Under the pieces are notes generated by a model. The model saw only the letters and a list, made by a program, of their open reading frames with translations. It had not been told where the DNA came from and did not search any database. This document shows, piece after piece, positions 54,060-62,671 of a stretch of DNA of 64,000 bases. Both the position numbers and the translations under genes were made by a program. The DNA is from Erwinia sp. SLM-02. GTDB lineage: Bacteria > Pseudomonadota > Gammaproteobacteria > Enterobacterales > Enterobacteriaceae. Position 1 is the first letter of the stretch; each line of letters begins with the position of its first letter. Location: assembly GCF_037450285.1 (NCBI RefSeq), contig NZ_JAQISN010000001.1, forward strand, positions 1,922,001 through 1,986,000, read 5' to 3'.

Positions 54060-54728
54060 TTACAGCCCTACAACGCCCGGAAGACCGTCAACACCGCTAA
54101 TTTCGGTGTATTCATAGGCCGGGTTGCCCGGGCCGTGCCCGCGGTTCACATACACTTTATGTTTGATGCCCAGGTCATACGCGGTCATCAGGTCATAGCG
54201 CAGGCTGCTGGAGACGTGCAGGATCTCTTCCGGTCCACAGTTCAGCTTGTTGAGCATGTACTCAAAGCCCTTCATCTGCGGCTTATAGGCACCCACTTCT
54301 TCGGCGGTGATGGTCATATGGATCGGCGCACCCAGCCGCGGAATGTGGTTTTTAATCAGTTCATTGGTGGAGTTGGTCAGCAGCACCAGCGGGAATTCCT
54401 CCGCCACTTTCGCCAGACCGGCCGGGACGTCCGGATGCGGACCCCACGTGGCACAGGCTTTCATCACCGCGTCGCAGTCCGCCTGTGTACACTCCACGCC
54501 CCATTTGTTCGCGGTGCGGTACAGCGCGTTCGCCACCACCAGCGGATAGAGTTTGAAGGCACCCAGCACTTCATCCTGACGGTAGGATGAGAAGTCGTCG
54601 GTAAACGCCCTCATCCGCTCAGGACTGATGCGATCCGCGAAGATGGCGGCAGCAGCACCGGCCATATCGAAGTTGATCAGCGTGCCGTAGCAGTCGAAGG
54701 TGATAAATTTCGGTTTGAACACAGCCAT
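54060..54728 (-). CDS. Haloacid dehalogenase type II (HAD superfamily)
   Basis: A 222-residue HAD of the L-2-haloacid-dehalogenase group. Motif I is FDCYGTL with nucleophile D12 and no Asp two residues on, as in true haloacid dehalogenases rather than phosphatases. Motif II is LLTNSTNE, the lysine motif is AYKPQMKGF, and the final acid block is HVSSSLRYDLMTA. The gene is the second of the operon. Its role in amine catabolism is unclear; homologues of this subgroup often sit in such clusters without known dehalogenase substrates. Confidence 0.85.
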   Translation of the reverse strand: MAVFKPKFITFDCYGTLINFDMAGAAAAIFADRISPERMRAFTDDFSSYRQDEVLGAFKLYPLVVANALYRTANKWGVECTQADCDAVMKACATWGPHPDVPAGLAKVAEEFPLVLLTNSTNELIKNHIPRLGAPIHMTITAEEVGAYKPQMKGFEYMLNKLNCGPEEILHVSSSLRYDLMTAYDLGIKHKVYVNRGHGPGNPAYEYTEISGVDGLPGVVGL

Positions 54729-54767
54729 TACGCTACCTCTTCAGAGTTCGGTGTTTCGTTAAGGGTT

Positions 54768-56237
54768 TCAGAAATCGATCAGCACGCTTTTGTAGCGCTG
54801 GCAGGCTTCAAACGCCTGGCGACCTAAATCCTTGCCAATGCCGGAGCCGTGGAAGCCCCCGGTTGGGATAATAAAGTCGCCGGAGCGGCCGTAGCGGTTA
54901 ATCCACACCGTACCGGCGGCGATACCGCGCATCGCGCGCAGGGCGCGGTCAATATTTTTGGTATGCACCCCGGCGCACAGTCCGTAGGTCGGGTGTGACG
55001 CCAGCGCCAGGCCTTCGGCTTCGTCGTCGAAGATCTGCACGGTCAGCACCGGCCCGAAGATCTCTTCCTGTACCGCCGGGTTGTCGTTGCTGATGACGCT
55101 GAGCAGCGTCGGCTGCCAGAAGTAACCTTCACCGGTGTCGGCAAAACGCTCGCCGCCCACCAGCACCTCCGCGCCCTGCTGCCGCGCGCTGCTGACCACC
55201 GAGGCCACTTTCGCCGCCTGGCGGGCATCAATCATCGGCGCGTAGCGGCTGTTCTCATCCCAGGTGACGCCGGGACGGAAGCACTGGCACAGTTCGATAA
55301 GCTTGCCGAGCAGCGCATCGGCGATGCCGCGCTGCACGATTAGTCGGGTGCCGGCAACGCAGGCCTGGCCGCCGTTGGCGGTGAAGCCGCGCAGGATGCG
55401 CCCGGCGACCTCATCAATATCCCCGGCGTCGTCAAACACCAGCTGCGGGCTTTTACCGCCCAGCTCCAGGGTCACCGGCTTCATGCCGTTAAACGCGGCG
55501 TCGCTCATAATGCGTGCGCCGGTGGCGGTGGAACCGGTAAAGGAAACTTTGCGCACCAGCGGGTGAGCCACCAGCGCGCTGCCGGTAACGGCACCGCCGC
55601 CCTGCACGATGTTCAGCACACCGGCGGGCAGGCCCGCCTGCACCGCCAGTTCGGCCATACGCACGGTGGAGAACGGCGTCAGCTCGGAAGGCTTCAGCAC
55701 CACGGCATTTCCTGCTGCCAGCGCCGGACCGCATTTCCAGGAGGCCATAGACAGCGGGAAGTTCCACGGGGTGATCGCGCCGATGACGCCGTAAGGCTCC
55801 GGCACCAGCATGCCGAGGCTGGCATCGCGGGTCGGCAGCACGTCTCCGCTGTATTTATCTGCGCACTCGGCGTAAAAGCGGATCGCCTCGGCGGTAAAGG
55901 GGATTTCGTGATTAACGACGTCGCTAATCGGGCGGGTGGAGCCCAGCGATTCCAGCTGCGCCAGCTGGGTGTCGCTGGCAATCAGGTCGGCCCAGCGTCT
56001 GAGTACCGCACCGCGCTGGCGCGGCGGGCAGCTGGCCCAGCCGCTTTCGCGCACCGAGCGATCCGCGATGTTGACGGCTTCATCCACCTTCTGCGCGTCA
56101 GCCTCATACAGCTGACCGGCAGGCAGTCCGTCGGAAGGACGATTCACCTGCAGCGCATTGCCTTCTCCGGCCTGATGCTGGCCGTTGATGTAGTGCCCTG
56201 CGGGTAATGCTATTTTTTCCGGGTCAAAACTTAGCAT
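54768..56237 (-). CDS. NAD(P)-dependent aldehyde dehydrogenase, first gene of the catabolic operon
   Basis: A 489-residue ALDH superfamily enzyme. Catalytic residues are N159 (TPWNFPLS), E258 (LELGGKSPQ) and C293 (GQACVAGTR), with the cofactor loop FTGSTATG near 233-240. It is similar to the PuuC/betaine-aldehyde type. It would oxidise the aldehyde made by the PuuB-like enzyme to an acid. It is the promoter-proximal gene behind the sigma-54 promoter at 56345-56360, with an inferred leader of about 100 bases. Confidence 0.92.
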   Translation of the reverse strand: MLSFDPEKIALPAGHYINGQHQAGEGNALQVNRPSDGLPAGQLYEADAQKVDEAVNIADRSVRESGWASCPPRQRGAVLRRWADLIASDTQLAQLESLGSTRPISDVVNHEIPFTAEAIRFYAECADKYSGDVLPTRDASLGMLVPEPYGVIGAITPWNFPLSMASWKCGPALAAGNAVVLKPSELTPFSTVRMAELAVQAGLPAGVLNIVQGGGAVTGSALVAHPLVRKVSFTGSTATGARIMSDAAFNGMKPVTLELGGKSPQLVFDDAGDIDEVAGRILRGFTANGGQACVAGTRLIVQRGIADALLGKLIELCQCFRPGVTWDENSRYAPMIDARQAAKVASVVSSARQQGAEVLVGGERFADTGEGYFWQPTLLSVISNDNPAVQEEIFGPVLTVQIFDDEAEGLALASHPTYGLCAGVHTKNIDRALRAMRGIAAGTVWINRYGRSGDFIIPTGGFHGSGIGKDLGRQAFEACQRYKSVLIDF

Positions 56238-56344
56238 GATGGATCCTTATTCAGACCGGGCCGGGAAATTATTTATCGGCGCCTTATCTGGCTGGCTGAC
56301 TAACTATGTTTTCGGCTTTGGTTATTCGCCTTTGTATTAAGTAA

Positions 56345-56360
56345 TGCAGAAAGTATGCCA
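56345..56360 (-). promoter_or_regulatory. Sigma-54 (RpoN) promoter of the catabolic operon
   Basis: The minus strand reads TGGCATACTTTCTGCA: the -24 GG and -12 GC are separated by exactly 10 bases, and the match to TGGCAC-N5-TTGCA has two mismatches. It lies about 108 bases upstream of the first gene, facing it. Confidence 0.7.
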
Positions 56361-56480
56361 GTCGGCTAAAAAATAAAAATGCGTAAAACAGACGTCAGAA
56401 AAATTTTGTGCCGTAATAACGGGGTATTTTTTACAGTTAAACCGACTATTTAAATAGATGATTTTCATCACAAAAAGAAC

Positions 56481-56495
56481 GCACCACGATGGTGA
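56481..56495. promoter_or_regulatory. NtrC-like enhancer palindrome
   Basis: GCACCACGATGGTGA fits the NtrC site (GCACC-N5-GGTGC) with one end mismatch. It lies about 120 bases upstream of the -24 element, a usual distance for an RpoN activator. A further TGCACCA half-site occurs at 56511-56517. Confidence 0.5.
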
Positions 56496-56549
56496 TTCTG
56501 GTACTAAACCTGCACCAGAGGAGAGCAGAGGCAATTACGCATTTGATTA

Positions 56550-56565
56550 AGTGATAGCCATCACA
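56550..56565. promoter_or_regulatory. CRP-like site
   Basis: AGTGATAGCCATCACA matches the TGTGA-N6-TCACA pattern with one mismatch. It overlaps the region just past the gabD-like terminator. A weaker one (GATGA-N6-TCACA) is at 56457-56472. Confidence 0.5.
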
Positions 56566-56567
56566 AA

Positions 56568-56602
56568 TAAAAAAGCCCGCACCATTTTAGGGTGCGGGCC
56601 TT
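56568..56602 (-). terminator. Terminator of the gabD-like gene
   Basis: A 9-bp stem (GCCCGCACC/GGTGCGGGC) with a 7-base loop is followed on the minus strand by a T run. It separates the gabD-like gene from the downstream operon. Confidence 0.85.
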
Positions 56603-56626
56603 GTCTAAGAATTCAAAAAAAAGTAT

Positions 56627-58084
56627 TTACAAACTGCCGAAATGGAATGCCTTGGACTCCAGATATTCTTCAATACCGTAACGGGAACCTTCGCGGCCTA
56701 TTCCGGAGAGTTTAATGCCGCCAAACGGCGCGACCTCCAGCGAGACGGAACCTGTATTAAATCCGACCATACCGAATTCCAGCGCTTCACCGACTCGCCA
56801 GGCGCGGCGTATATTTTCGGTGAAGAAGTAAGCACCCAGACCAAATGGCGTATCGTTCGCCATATTAATCGCTTCCTCTTCCGTATCAAAAATAAACAGC
56901 GGCGCCACCGGCCCAAAGGTTTCCTCATGGGCAATGCGCATTTTGGTCGTCACATCGCCGAGCACCGTTGGCGCCACGAAGGTACCGTTCCCGCTGCTGA
57001 CCCCGCCGGTCAGCACCGTCGCGCCGAGCTGTTCAGCATCGGAGATATGGCTGTTCACTTTTGCCACCGCCGCCGCGTTGATCAGCGGGCCGATGGTGCT
57101 GCCGTCGGCAAAACCGTCGCCGACCTTCAGCTTCGCCACCTCGGCCAGCAGGCGCTCCACCACTTTTGGATAGATGCCGCGCTGTACCAGAATACGGTTC
57201 GCACAAACGCAGGTCTGGCCCGCGTTGCGGAACTTGCTGATCATAATGCCGCTGATGGCGATATCGAGGTCGGCATCATCAAAGACAATCAGCGGCGCGT
57301 TGCCGCCCAGCTCCAGGCTCAGGCGCTTGATGCTGTCCGCGCTCTGCTGCATCAGCAGCTGGCCTACGCGGGTGGATCCGGTAAAGGAGATTTTCCGCAC
57401 CGTGCGGCTGCCGGTCAGGGTTTCCCCGATCTCTTTCGGCAGGCCGGTCACCACCTGCAGCACGCCCGCCGGAATACCGGCGCGCTGGGCCAGTTCAATC
57501 AGCGCCAGCGCCGATAGCGGGGTCAGTTCGGAAGGCTTGACGATAATCGGGCAGCCCGCCGCCAGCGCCGGGGCCACTTTACGGGTGATCATCGCAATCG
57601 GGAAGTTCCACGGCGTGATGGCCGCGGCGACGCCCACCGGCTGCTTCAGTACCAGAATACGGCGATCTTCGCTCGGTGCCGGGATGGTATCGCCATAAAT
57701 GCGGCGCGCCTCTTCGGCAAACCACTTAACGAAACCGGCACCGTAAAGCACTTCGCCTTTGGCCTCGGCCAGCGGCTTGCCCTGTTCGGCGGTCATGATT
57801 ACCGCCAGGTCGTCGGCGTTATCCAGGATCAGCTGATGCCATTTCTCCAGCAGCAGCGCGCGGGAGGCGTTGGTGGTTTTGCCCCAGCTTTTACGCGCCG
57901 CTTCCGCATAATCAATCGCCCGCTGGGTCTCTTCCGCGCCCAGCGCGGGAATAGTGCAGAGCACTTCACCGCTGGACGGGTTGATCACCGGCAGCGTTTC
58001 ACCATTGATGGCGTCCTGCCAGGCTCCGGCAAAAAAGGCCTGCTGGCGCAGCAGGGTGGCGTCCCGTAAACGTGATGCAAACAT
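56627..58084 (-). CDS. Succinate-semialdehyde dehydrogenase family protein (GabD-like)
   Basis: A 485-residue ALDH close to E. coli GabD (482). The catalytic residues are N160 (TPWNFPIA), E258 (LELGGNAPL) and C292 (GQTCVCANR), with AEQGKPLAEAKGE near 99-111 as in succinate-semialdehyde dehydrogenases. It would oxidise succinate semialdehyde to succinate, completing the transaminase route of the operon. The ATG at 58084 has CAGGAG upstream; the longer frame to 58123 is not supported. It ends in its own terminator, so it is a separate transcription unit. Confidence 0.9.
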   Translation of the reverse strand: MFASRLRDATLLRQQAFFAGAWQDAINGETLPVINPSSGEVLCTIPALGAEETQRAIDYAEAARKSWGKTTNASRALLLEKWHQLILDNADDLAVIMTAEQGKPLAEAKGEVLYGAGFVKWFAEEARRIYGDTIPAPSEDRRILVLKQPVGVAAAITPWNFPIAMITRKVAPALAAGCPIIVKPSELTPLSALALIELAQRAGIPAGVLQVVTGLPKEIGETLTGSRTVRKISFTGSTRVGQLLMQQSADSIKRLSLELGGNAPLIVFDDADLDIAISGIMISKFRNAGQTCVCANRILVQRGIYPKVVERLLAEVAKLKVGDGFADGSTIGPLINAAAVAKVNSHISDAEQLGATVLTGGVSSGNGTFVAPTVLGDVTTKMRIAHEETFGPVAPLFIFDTEEEAINMANDTPFGLGAYFFTENIRRAWRVGEALEFGMVGFNTGSVSLEVAPFGGIKLSGIGREGSRYGIEEYLESKAFHFGSL

Positions 58085-58225
58085 GGCAACTCCTGAATAG
58101 GTTATCGATCCTCTGCTATCCAATGTAGCGGAGAGCGGACGACGGATGCTGCGCTATGCGGCGGAGGGATACGCCGGGAAAAGGGTTTTCCGGGGCGAAA
58201 CGAAATTTTATGCCGTGGGGGTATT

Positions 58226-59536
58226 TCACGCGGGGTTCCGCCACGGTCGCGCAGCCACCAGCGCCAGCAGTATCAGCCCGGCGGCCAGGCCGAAAGTCAC
58301 GTTCAGCCCGCGTGAGGCCGCGTCCACGGCGGGAAGGCCCCGCCCCGCCGCCGCATATACTGCCGCCATCAGCCCGGCACCGCCGAGAAAGCCCAGATTA
58401 CGGCTGAGGTTCATCATGCCGGAAATCAGCCCGCTCCGTGCCGGATCGGCCCCTTTCAGCAGCGCGGTATTGTTGGATGCCTGAAATAAAGCATAACCTG
58501 CGGTCAGCAATATCAGCCCGATGGCATAACCGCCGCGGCCCATCGTCTGCGGCAGCACGGCAAGCAGCCCGCATCCGGCCGCGGCCGCCAGCAGGCTGAA
58601 TACGGTTGCGCGATCTGAGCCAATCCTGTCCACCAACTGCCCGGCGGGCAGCCCTGCGGCGACGGCAACCAGCGGCCCCAGCGCCATCAGCAGGCCGCTC
58701 TGGCGCGGATTAAGATGCAGTCCGGCGGCAAGATAAAAAGGCCCGACGACCAGCGTGGTCATCATCACCGCCGCCACCACCAGGCTGAGCAGCAGCCCAC
58801 AGGCCAGCGTCCGCTGACGCAACAGCGGATCCAGCTTGCTCGCCGTCATTGACCGGGAGGCCGGCAACCGGTCAGCGTCAGTCATTGCGGCTGAACGGGC
58901 TGTGGCTGCCGTGTCTGCTGGCATGAGCGATGCCGGATTTCTGGCTTTCGCGGAATCACTCACCGGCGGCAGACTGTGCCGGATCAGCAGCCACAGCAGC
59001 AGGCCGGGAAGCAGATTAATCAAAAACAGCGCCCGCCAGCCAAAGGCCGCCACCAGCACGCCGCCGAACGCCGGCCCCATTGCCGTGCCGAGCGCGGACA
59101 GCGACCCCATCACCCCCATCGCCCGCCCGCTGCGTTCGGCCGGAACCACCTGCACCACCAGCGCCAGGCTGTTCACCAGCATCATTGCCCCACCCAGCCC
59201 CTGGACCAGGCGCGCGGCAATCAGCCAGCCGAGACGATCGGCCAGCCCGCAGCCCAGTGAGGAAAGCGTAAACAGCAGCACGCCAGCGGCCAGCAGTCGC
59301 CGGCGGCCATAGCGATCGCTCAGCCAGCCCATCGCCAGCACGGAGCCGGTCACCGCCAGCAGATAGGTCAGCACCACCCACTGGATCTGGGAAAATGTGG
59401 CGTGGAAGAACGCAGCAAGCGTCGGCAGCCCGATACTGGCGATGCTGCTGCTCATTGAGGAAACCAGGGTAGTCAGCCCCAGCGCACAAAGCGCGGCGGA
59501 GGATGAAAGTGCTGATTGATAAGAGGTCTGGCTCAT
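58226..59536 (-). CDS. MFS transporter (drug-exporter type)
   Basis: A 436-residue major facilitator with about 12 helices. Motif A of exporters is GWLSDRYGRRRLLAAG near residues 69-84, and the LVQGLGGAMMLVNSLALV and GPAFGGVLVAAFGWRALFLIN blocks are typical of the Bcr/EmrB group. A polar central loop (about 195-235, DSAKARNPASLMPADTAATA) separates the halves. It is divergent from a LysR gene 125 bases away, which is its probable regulator. The substrate is unknown. Confidence 0.88.
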   Translation of the reverse strand: MSQTSYQSALSSSAALCALGLTTLVSSMSSSIASIGLPTLAAFFHATFSQIQWVVLTYLLAVTGSVLAMGWLSDRYGRRRLLAAGVLLFTLSSLGCGLADRLGWLIAARLVQGLGGAMMLVNSLALVVQVVPAERSGRAMGVMGSLSALGTAMGPAFGGVLVAAFGWRALFLINLLPGLLLWLLIRHSLPPVSDSAKARNPASLMPADTAATARSAAMTDADRLPASRSMTASKLDPLLRQRTLACGLLLSLVVAAVMMTTLVVGPFYLAAGLHLNPRQSGLLMALGPLVAVAAGLPAGQLVDRIGSDRATVFSLLAAAAGCGLLAVLPQTMGRGGYAIGLILLTAGYALFQASNNTALLKGADPARSGLISGMMNLSRNLGFLGGAGLMAAVYAAAGRGLPAVDAASRGLNVTFGLAAGLILLALVAARPWRNPA

Positions 59537-59661
59537 GGTTGAAACTCCGGATGATTTTCCCCCAGCCTAAGCCCGCCGCTGATAAGGCGGAAGACGCACC
59601 GGTTGCAGGTTATTCGTGCACCTGACGCCATCTCACTCATTCACTGTGCTAACATCAGCGG

Positions 59662-60582
59662 ATGAGCAAACCCGATCTGAACCTGCTGTTTACCCTTAAT
59701 GCGCTGCTGAGCGAAGGCAGCGTGGCGGCCGCCGCACGTCGCCTGCAGCTCAGCCCCTCGGCCATGAGCCGCTCGCTGGCGCGTCTGAGGCAGGTGACCG
59801 GCGATCCGCTGCTGGTGCGCGCCGGGCGCAGGCTGGTGCCAACGCCGCACGCCCTGGAGCTGAATCAGTCCATCGCCCGGCTGGTCGATGAGGCGGAGGC
59901 GGCGCTGCGTCCGGCGGCGGCGCTGGATCTGACGCGGCTGGAGAGGATTTTTACCCTGCAGACCCGCGATGGCTTCGTGGAGAATTTCGGCCCGGCGCTG
60001 GTGGCACGCGTGCGCCGCGAAGCGCCGGGGGTCTGCCTGCGCTTCGTGCCCAAGCTGACCCGCAGCAGCCAGACGCTGCGCGACGGCAGTGTCGATCTGA
60101 TTACCGGGGTGGTGGATGCGGAAGCCGGGCCGGAACTGCGCACCCGCCTGCTGTTCGAGGATCGGCTGGTGGCGGTGGTGCGCGAGGGCCATCCGCTGGC
60201 GGATGCGCCCCTGACGCTCATGCGCTATGCCGCAGGCGAACACATCCTGACCGGGCGCAGCGGCGAGCTGAAGGGCAGAGCGGATGATGCGCTGGTGGCT
60301 CAGGGGCTGGAGCGGCGTATTATCGCCATCGTTGACGGCTTTGCCGCAGCGATTGCGCTGGCGCGGGGATCGGACCTGATTGCCACCGTGCCGTCGCGCT
60401 ACACGCAGAATCTCCGTCATGGCACCGTCACCCTGCCCCTTCCGTTAGCCCCGCTGACCATGCGCATCTCCATGCTGTGGCATCCGCGGATGGACGGCGA
60501 TCGCGCACACCAGTGGCTGCGCGACTGCCTGCGGGAAGTGTGCTGCGCCGAAGACGGTACGATCGGATCCGGGCGTCGATAG
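59662..60582 (+). CDS. LysR-family transcriptional regulator
   Basis: A 306-residue LTTR. The winged HTH lies at about 5-65 (LNLLFTLNALLSEGSVAAAA, PSAMSRSLARLRQVTGDPLL), followed by the effector-binding domain resembling NodD/PcpR-type members (FVPKLTRSSQTLRDGSVDL). Divergent orientation from the MFS gene is the usual arrangement of an LTTR with its target. Part of its 3' end (about 60470-60590) is repeated in broken form at 62672-62790, on the far side of the ABC-F gene. Confidence 0.9.
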   Translation: MSKPDLNLLFTLNALLSEGSVAAAARRLQLSPSAMSRSLARLRQVTGDPLLVRAGRRLVPTPHALELNQSIARLVDEAEAALRPAAALDLTRLERIFTLQTRDGFVENFGPALVARVRREAPGVCLRFVPKLTRSSQTLRDGSVDLITGVVDAEAGPELRTRLLFEDRLVAVVREGHPLADAPLTLMRYAAGEHILTGRSGELKGRADDALVAQGLERRIIAIVDGFAAAIALARGSDLIATVPSRYTQNLRHGTVTLPLPLAPLTMRISMLWHPRMDGDRAHQWLRDCLREVCCAEDGTIGSGRR

Positions 60583-60645
60583 CCGGTTCTTCTTTCGCGC
60601 TCAGCACAAGATCCGGCATCAGGCTGGCGGCATGAATGCGCCACC
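60583..60645 (-). pseudogene. Relic of a cbl 3' region with internal deletion
   Basis: Read on the minus strand this stretch encodes IHAASLMPDLVLSA and then directly KEEPAIDAR. In intact cbl the first part (FHAASLKPDIVLSA) is internal, and EEPAIDFQI is the C-terminus, about 95 residues later. It is therefore a cbl fragment with an in-frame internal deletion and no start. It lies tail-to-tail with the LysR gene, as the real cbl does with the LysR relic at the other end of the ABC-F module. Confidence 0.7.
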
Positions 60646-60659
60646 GGAATGGTCGACAG

Positions 60660-60688
60660 TGGAACAATTCAAAAATCCCCAATATAAT
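60660..60688 (+). promoter_or_regulatory. Probable promoter of the leader ORF and ABC-F gene
   Basis: A perfect TATAAT -10 lies at 60683-60688, with TGGAAC at 60660-60665 (spacing 17) as a weak -35. The transcript would start near 60695, about 36 bases before the leader ORF and 230 bases before the ABC-F start. Confidence 0.6.
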
Positions 60689-60730
60689 CAGCTCACTCAT
60701 TCACCAACAGAATACATAAGGAGGATTGCC

Positions 60731-60814
60731 ATGCTGACCCGTGAAGTTTTTTTAATTTCACTCGTCCTTAGCGATCGTCACCGCTCAAGCGTTACCGGTA
60801 TCGTGCTGCGATAA
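60731..60814 (+). CDS. Putative 27-residue leader peptide of the ABC-F gene
   Basis: The ORF begins MLTREVFLISLVLSDRHRSS and ends IVLR. A strong ribosome site (AAGGAGGA) lies 6 bases before the ATG. Its last codons lie inside a hairpin (CGCTCAAGC 60782-60790 with GCTTGAGCG 60818-60826), so translation of the ORF would open that structure. This is the layout of ribosome-mediated attenuators in front of antibiotic-resistance ABC-F genes. It is considered a regulatory ORF rather than a functional protein. Confidence 0.6.
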   Translation: MLTREVFLISLVLSDRHRSSVTGIVLR

Positions 60815-60873
60815 CCTGCTTGAGCGAAGCTGACTGACAATCTGAGAACTTCCCTCCGGCTTACCGGTTATCG
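60782..60873 (+). promoter_or_regulatory. Attenuator-like inverted repeats before the ABC-F gene
   Basis: A 9-bp perfect inverted repeat (60782-60790 with 60818-60826) encloses a second pairing of GGTATCG (60797-60803) with CGATAACC (60809-60816). The same CGATAACC can pair perfectly, 8 bp, with GGTTATCG at 60866-60873. These are mutually exclusive folds. No strong T tract follows, so control may be over translation or by Rho rather than an intrinsic terminator. Confidence 0.5.
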
Positions 60874-60926
60874 TCGGCTTTATTGACGAGAGGCATCTCT
60901 TTGCCTGTAAAACTTGAGTAAGCACC

Positions 60927-62657
60927 ATGACATTATTATCTGCACAATCCTTATCCTTCGATAACGCCTTCGGTCCTTTGCTGACGGAGATTTCTTTCGG
61001 CCTGAAGAAAGGCGACCGCATCGGGCTGATCGGCCATAATGGCTGCGGTAAAAGTACCCTGCTGAAAATCCTTAACGGAGAACTGGCGGCCCTGTCCGGG
61101 ACGATCACAGTGGCTAACCACTGCATCATGGCCACGGTAGAACAGCATCTTCCTGCGACATTACAGGATGCGACACTGATTGATGCGGTGCAGAACGCTT
61201 TGCCCGGCAGCCTGCATCAGCCGGAGCGCTGGCAGGCCGAGGTGCTGCTGGCAACGCTGGGCTTTGAGGAAAAAACCTGGGGACTGGCCGCCGGAACGCT
61301 CAGCGGCGGGCAACATACGCGGTTGATGCTGGCGCGCGCGCTAATCCGTCAGCCGGATTTACTGCTGCTGGATGAGCCGAGCAACCATCTGGACCTGCCC
61401 ACCCTGCTGTGGCTCGAACAGTTTCTGCGAAACTGGAGCGGCAGTTTTGTGCTGGTTTCCCACGATCGCAGCCTGCTGGACAGCGTCACCAACTGTACCT
61501 GGGTCCTGCGCGACAACCGGCTGCAATTTATCCGACTTCCCTGCTCTCAGGCGCGTCGGGCACTGGCGGAAAAAGATGCGGCGGACGCACTGCGCCGTCA
61601 ATCCGAACAGAAGGAGATCGACCGCGTTACCCAAAGCGCTAAACGGCTGGCCATCTGGGGCAGCGTTTACGACAACGAAGGCCTGGCGCGTAAAGCCAAA
61701 CAAATGGAAAAACAGATCGACCGGATGAAGGAAGATCAAACCGACGTCAGCGCAGGCAGTCAGTGGCAGCTGCGGCTTTGCGGTGAAGCCTTACCGGCGG
61801 ATCGCGTGCTGGCATTTTCTGGCTTCCAGGTGCGGCCTGCCCCGGACGCGGCGGTGCTGTTTGAAGTCGGTGAACTTCGGGTGAAAAGCGGTGACCGTAT
61901 CGCGCTGGTGGGCCGCAACGGCTGCGGGAAATCCTCGCTGCTGCAGCTTCTGTGGCAGGCATATTGCCAAATGGAAAACGCGACGGATGGGGTGATTTTC
62001 CATCCCAGAGTGCGCACGGGGTATTACGATCAGAGCCTGCGGCAGCTTCACGACGAGGACACGCTGTCGGATGCGTTGGCGAACTTTGCGCCGCTGACAG
62101 AAGAACAGCGAAAAATGGCCCTGATCGGTGTCGGTTTTCCGTATCTTCGCCATCAGCAAAAAGTCAGCTCGCTGAGCGGCGGCGAGCGTTCGAGGCTGCT
62201 TTTTATCGGGCTGACGCTGGCCAATTACTCGCTGTTGCTGCTCGACGAACCGACCAACCACCTGGATATGGAAGGAAAAGAAGAGCTGGCAGAAACGCTT
62301 AAAACCTTCAGCGGCGCGGTACTGCTGGTTTCTCACGATCGGGTGCTGATTGAGCAAAGCTGTAACCGATTCTGGCTTATTCATCAGCAGCGGCTGGCGG
62401 AGTGGCACAGTCTCGCGCCGGTTTACGCCCTGCTGGCCGATACGCCGGTGCCGGATTCCCCTGCGGCGGGAAAAACACCGGTGGCCACGTCTGTCGTTGC
62501 AACTAACGAAGAAGAACGCTGGCTGACGACACTTCTCGAGCTGGAAAGTAAACTGGCAGAAGATCGGGCGCGCAGGCCCAGACATCAGAAACCGCAATTA
62601 CAGCAGCAGTGGCAACGGCAAATCGCCGAACTGAACGCCCTGCTGGGACTGAATTAG
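60927..62657 (+). CDS. ABC-F family ATPase (candidate ribosome-protection/resistance factor)
   Basis: A 576-residue soluble protein with two ATP-binding cassettes and no membrane segments. The first cassette has Walker A GHNGCGKST (36-44), signature LSGGQ (125-129) and LLLLDEPSNHLD (145-156). The second has GRNGCGKSS (329-337), LSGGE (416-420) and LLLLDEPTNHLD (436-447). The interdomain linker (about 190-300) is charged and helical, as in the tRNA-interacting linkers of this family. The C-terminal tail (about 495-576) is helical and basic. It is not an obvious Uup, EttA, YheS or YbiT. The leader ORF upstream suggests antibiotic-responsive expression. Confidence 0.88.
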   Translation: MTLLSAQSLSFDNAFGPLLTEISFGLKKGDRIGLIGHNGCGKSTLLKILNGELAALSGTITVANHCIMATVEQHLPATLQDATLIDAVQNALPGSLHQPERWQAEVLLATLGFEEKTWGLAAGTLSGGQHTRLMLARALIRQPDLLLLDEPSNHLDLPTLLWLEQFLRNWSGSFVLVSHDRSLLDSVTNCTWVLRDNRLQFIRLPCSQARRALAEKDAADALRRQSEQKEIDRVTQSAKRLAIWGSVYDNEGLARKAKQMEKQIDRMKEDQTDVSAGSQWQLRLCGEALPADRVLAFSGFQVRPAPDAAVLFEVGELRVKSGDRIALVGRNGCGKSSLLQLLWQAYCQMENATDGVIFHPRVRTGYYDQSLRQLHDEDTLSDALANFAPLTEEQRKMALIGVGFPYLRHQQKVSSLSGGERSRLLFIGLTLANYSLLLLDEPTNHLDMEGKEELAETLKTFSGAVLLVSHDRVLIEQSCNRFWLIHQQRLAEWHSLAPVYALLADTPVPDSPAAGKTPVATSVVATNEEERWLTTLLELESKLAEDRARRPRHQKPQLQQQWQRQIAELNALLGLN

Positions 62658-62671
62658 CGATTGAACCGGCG

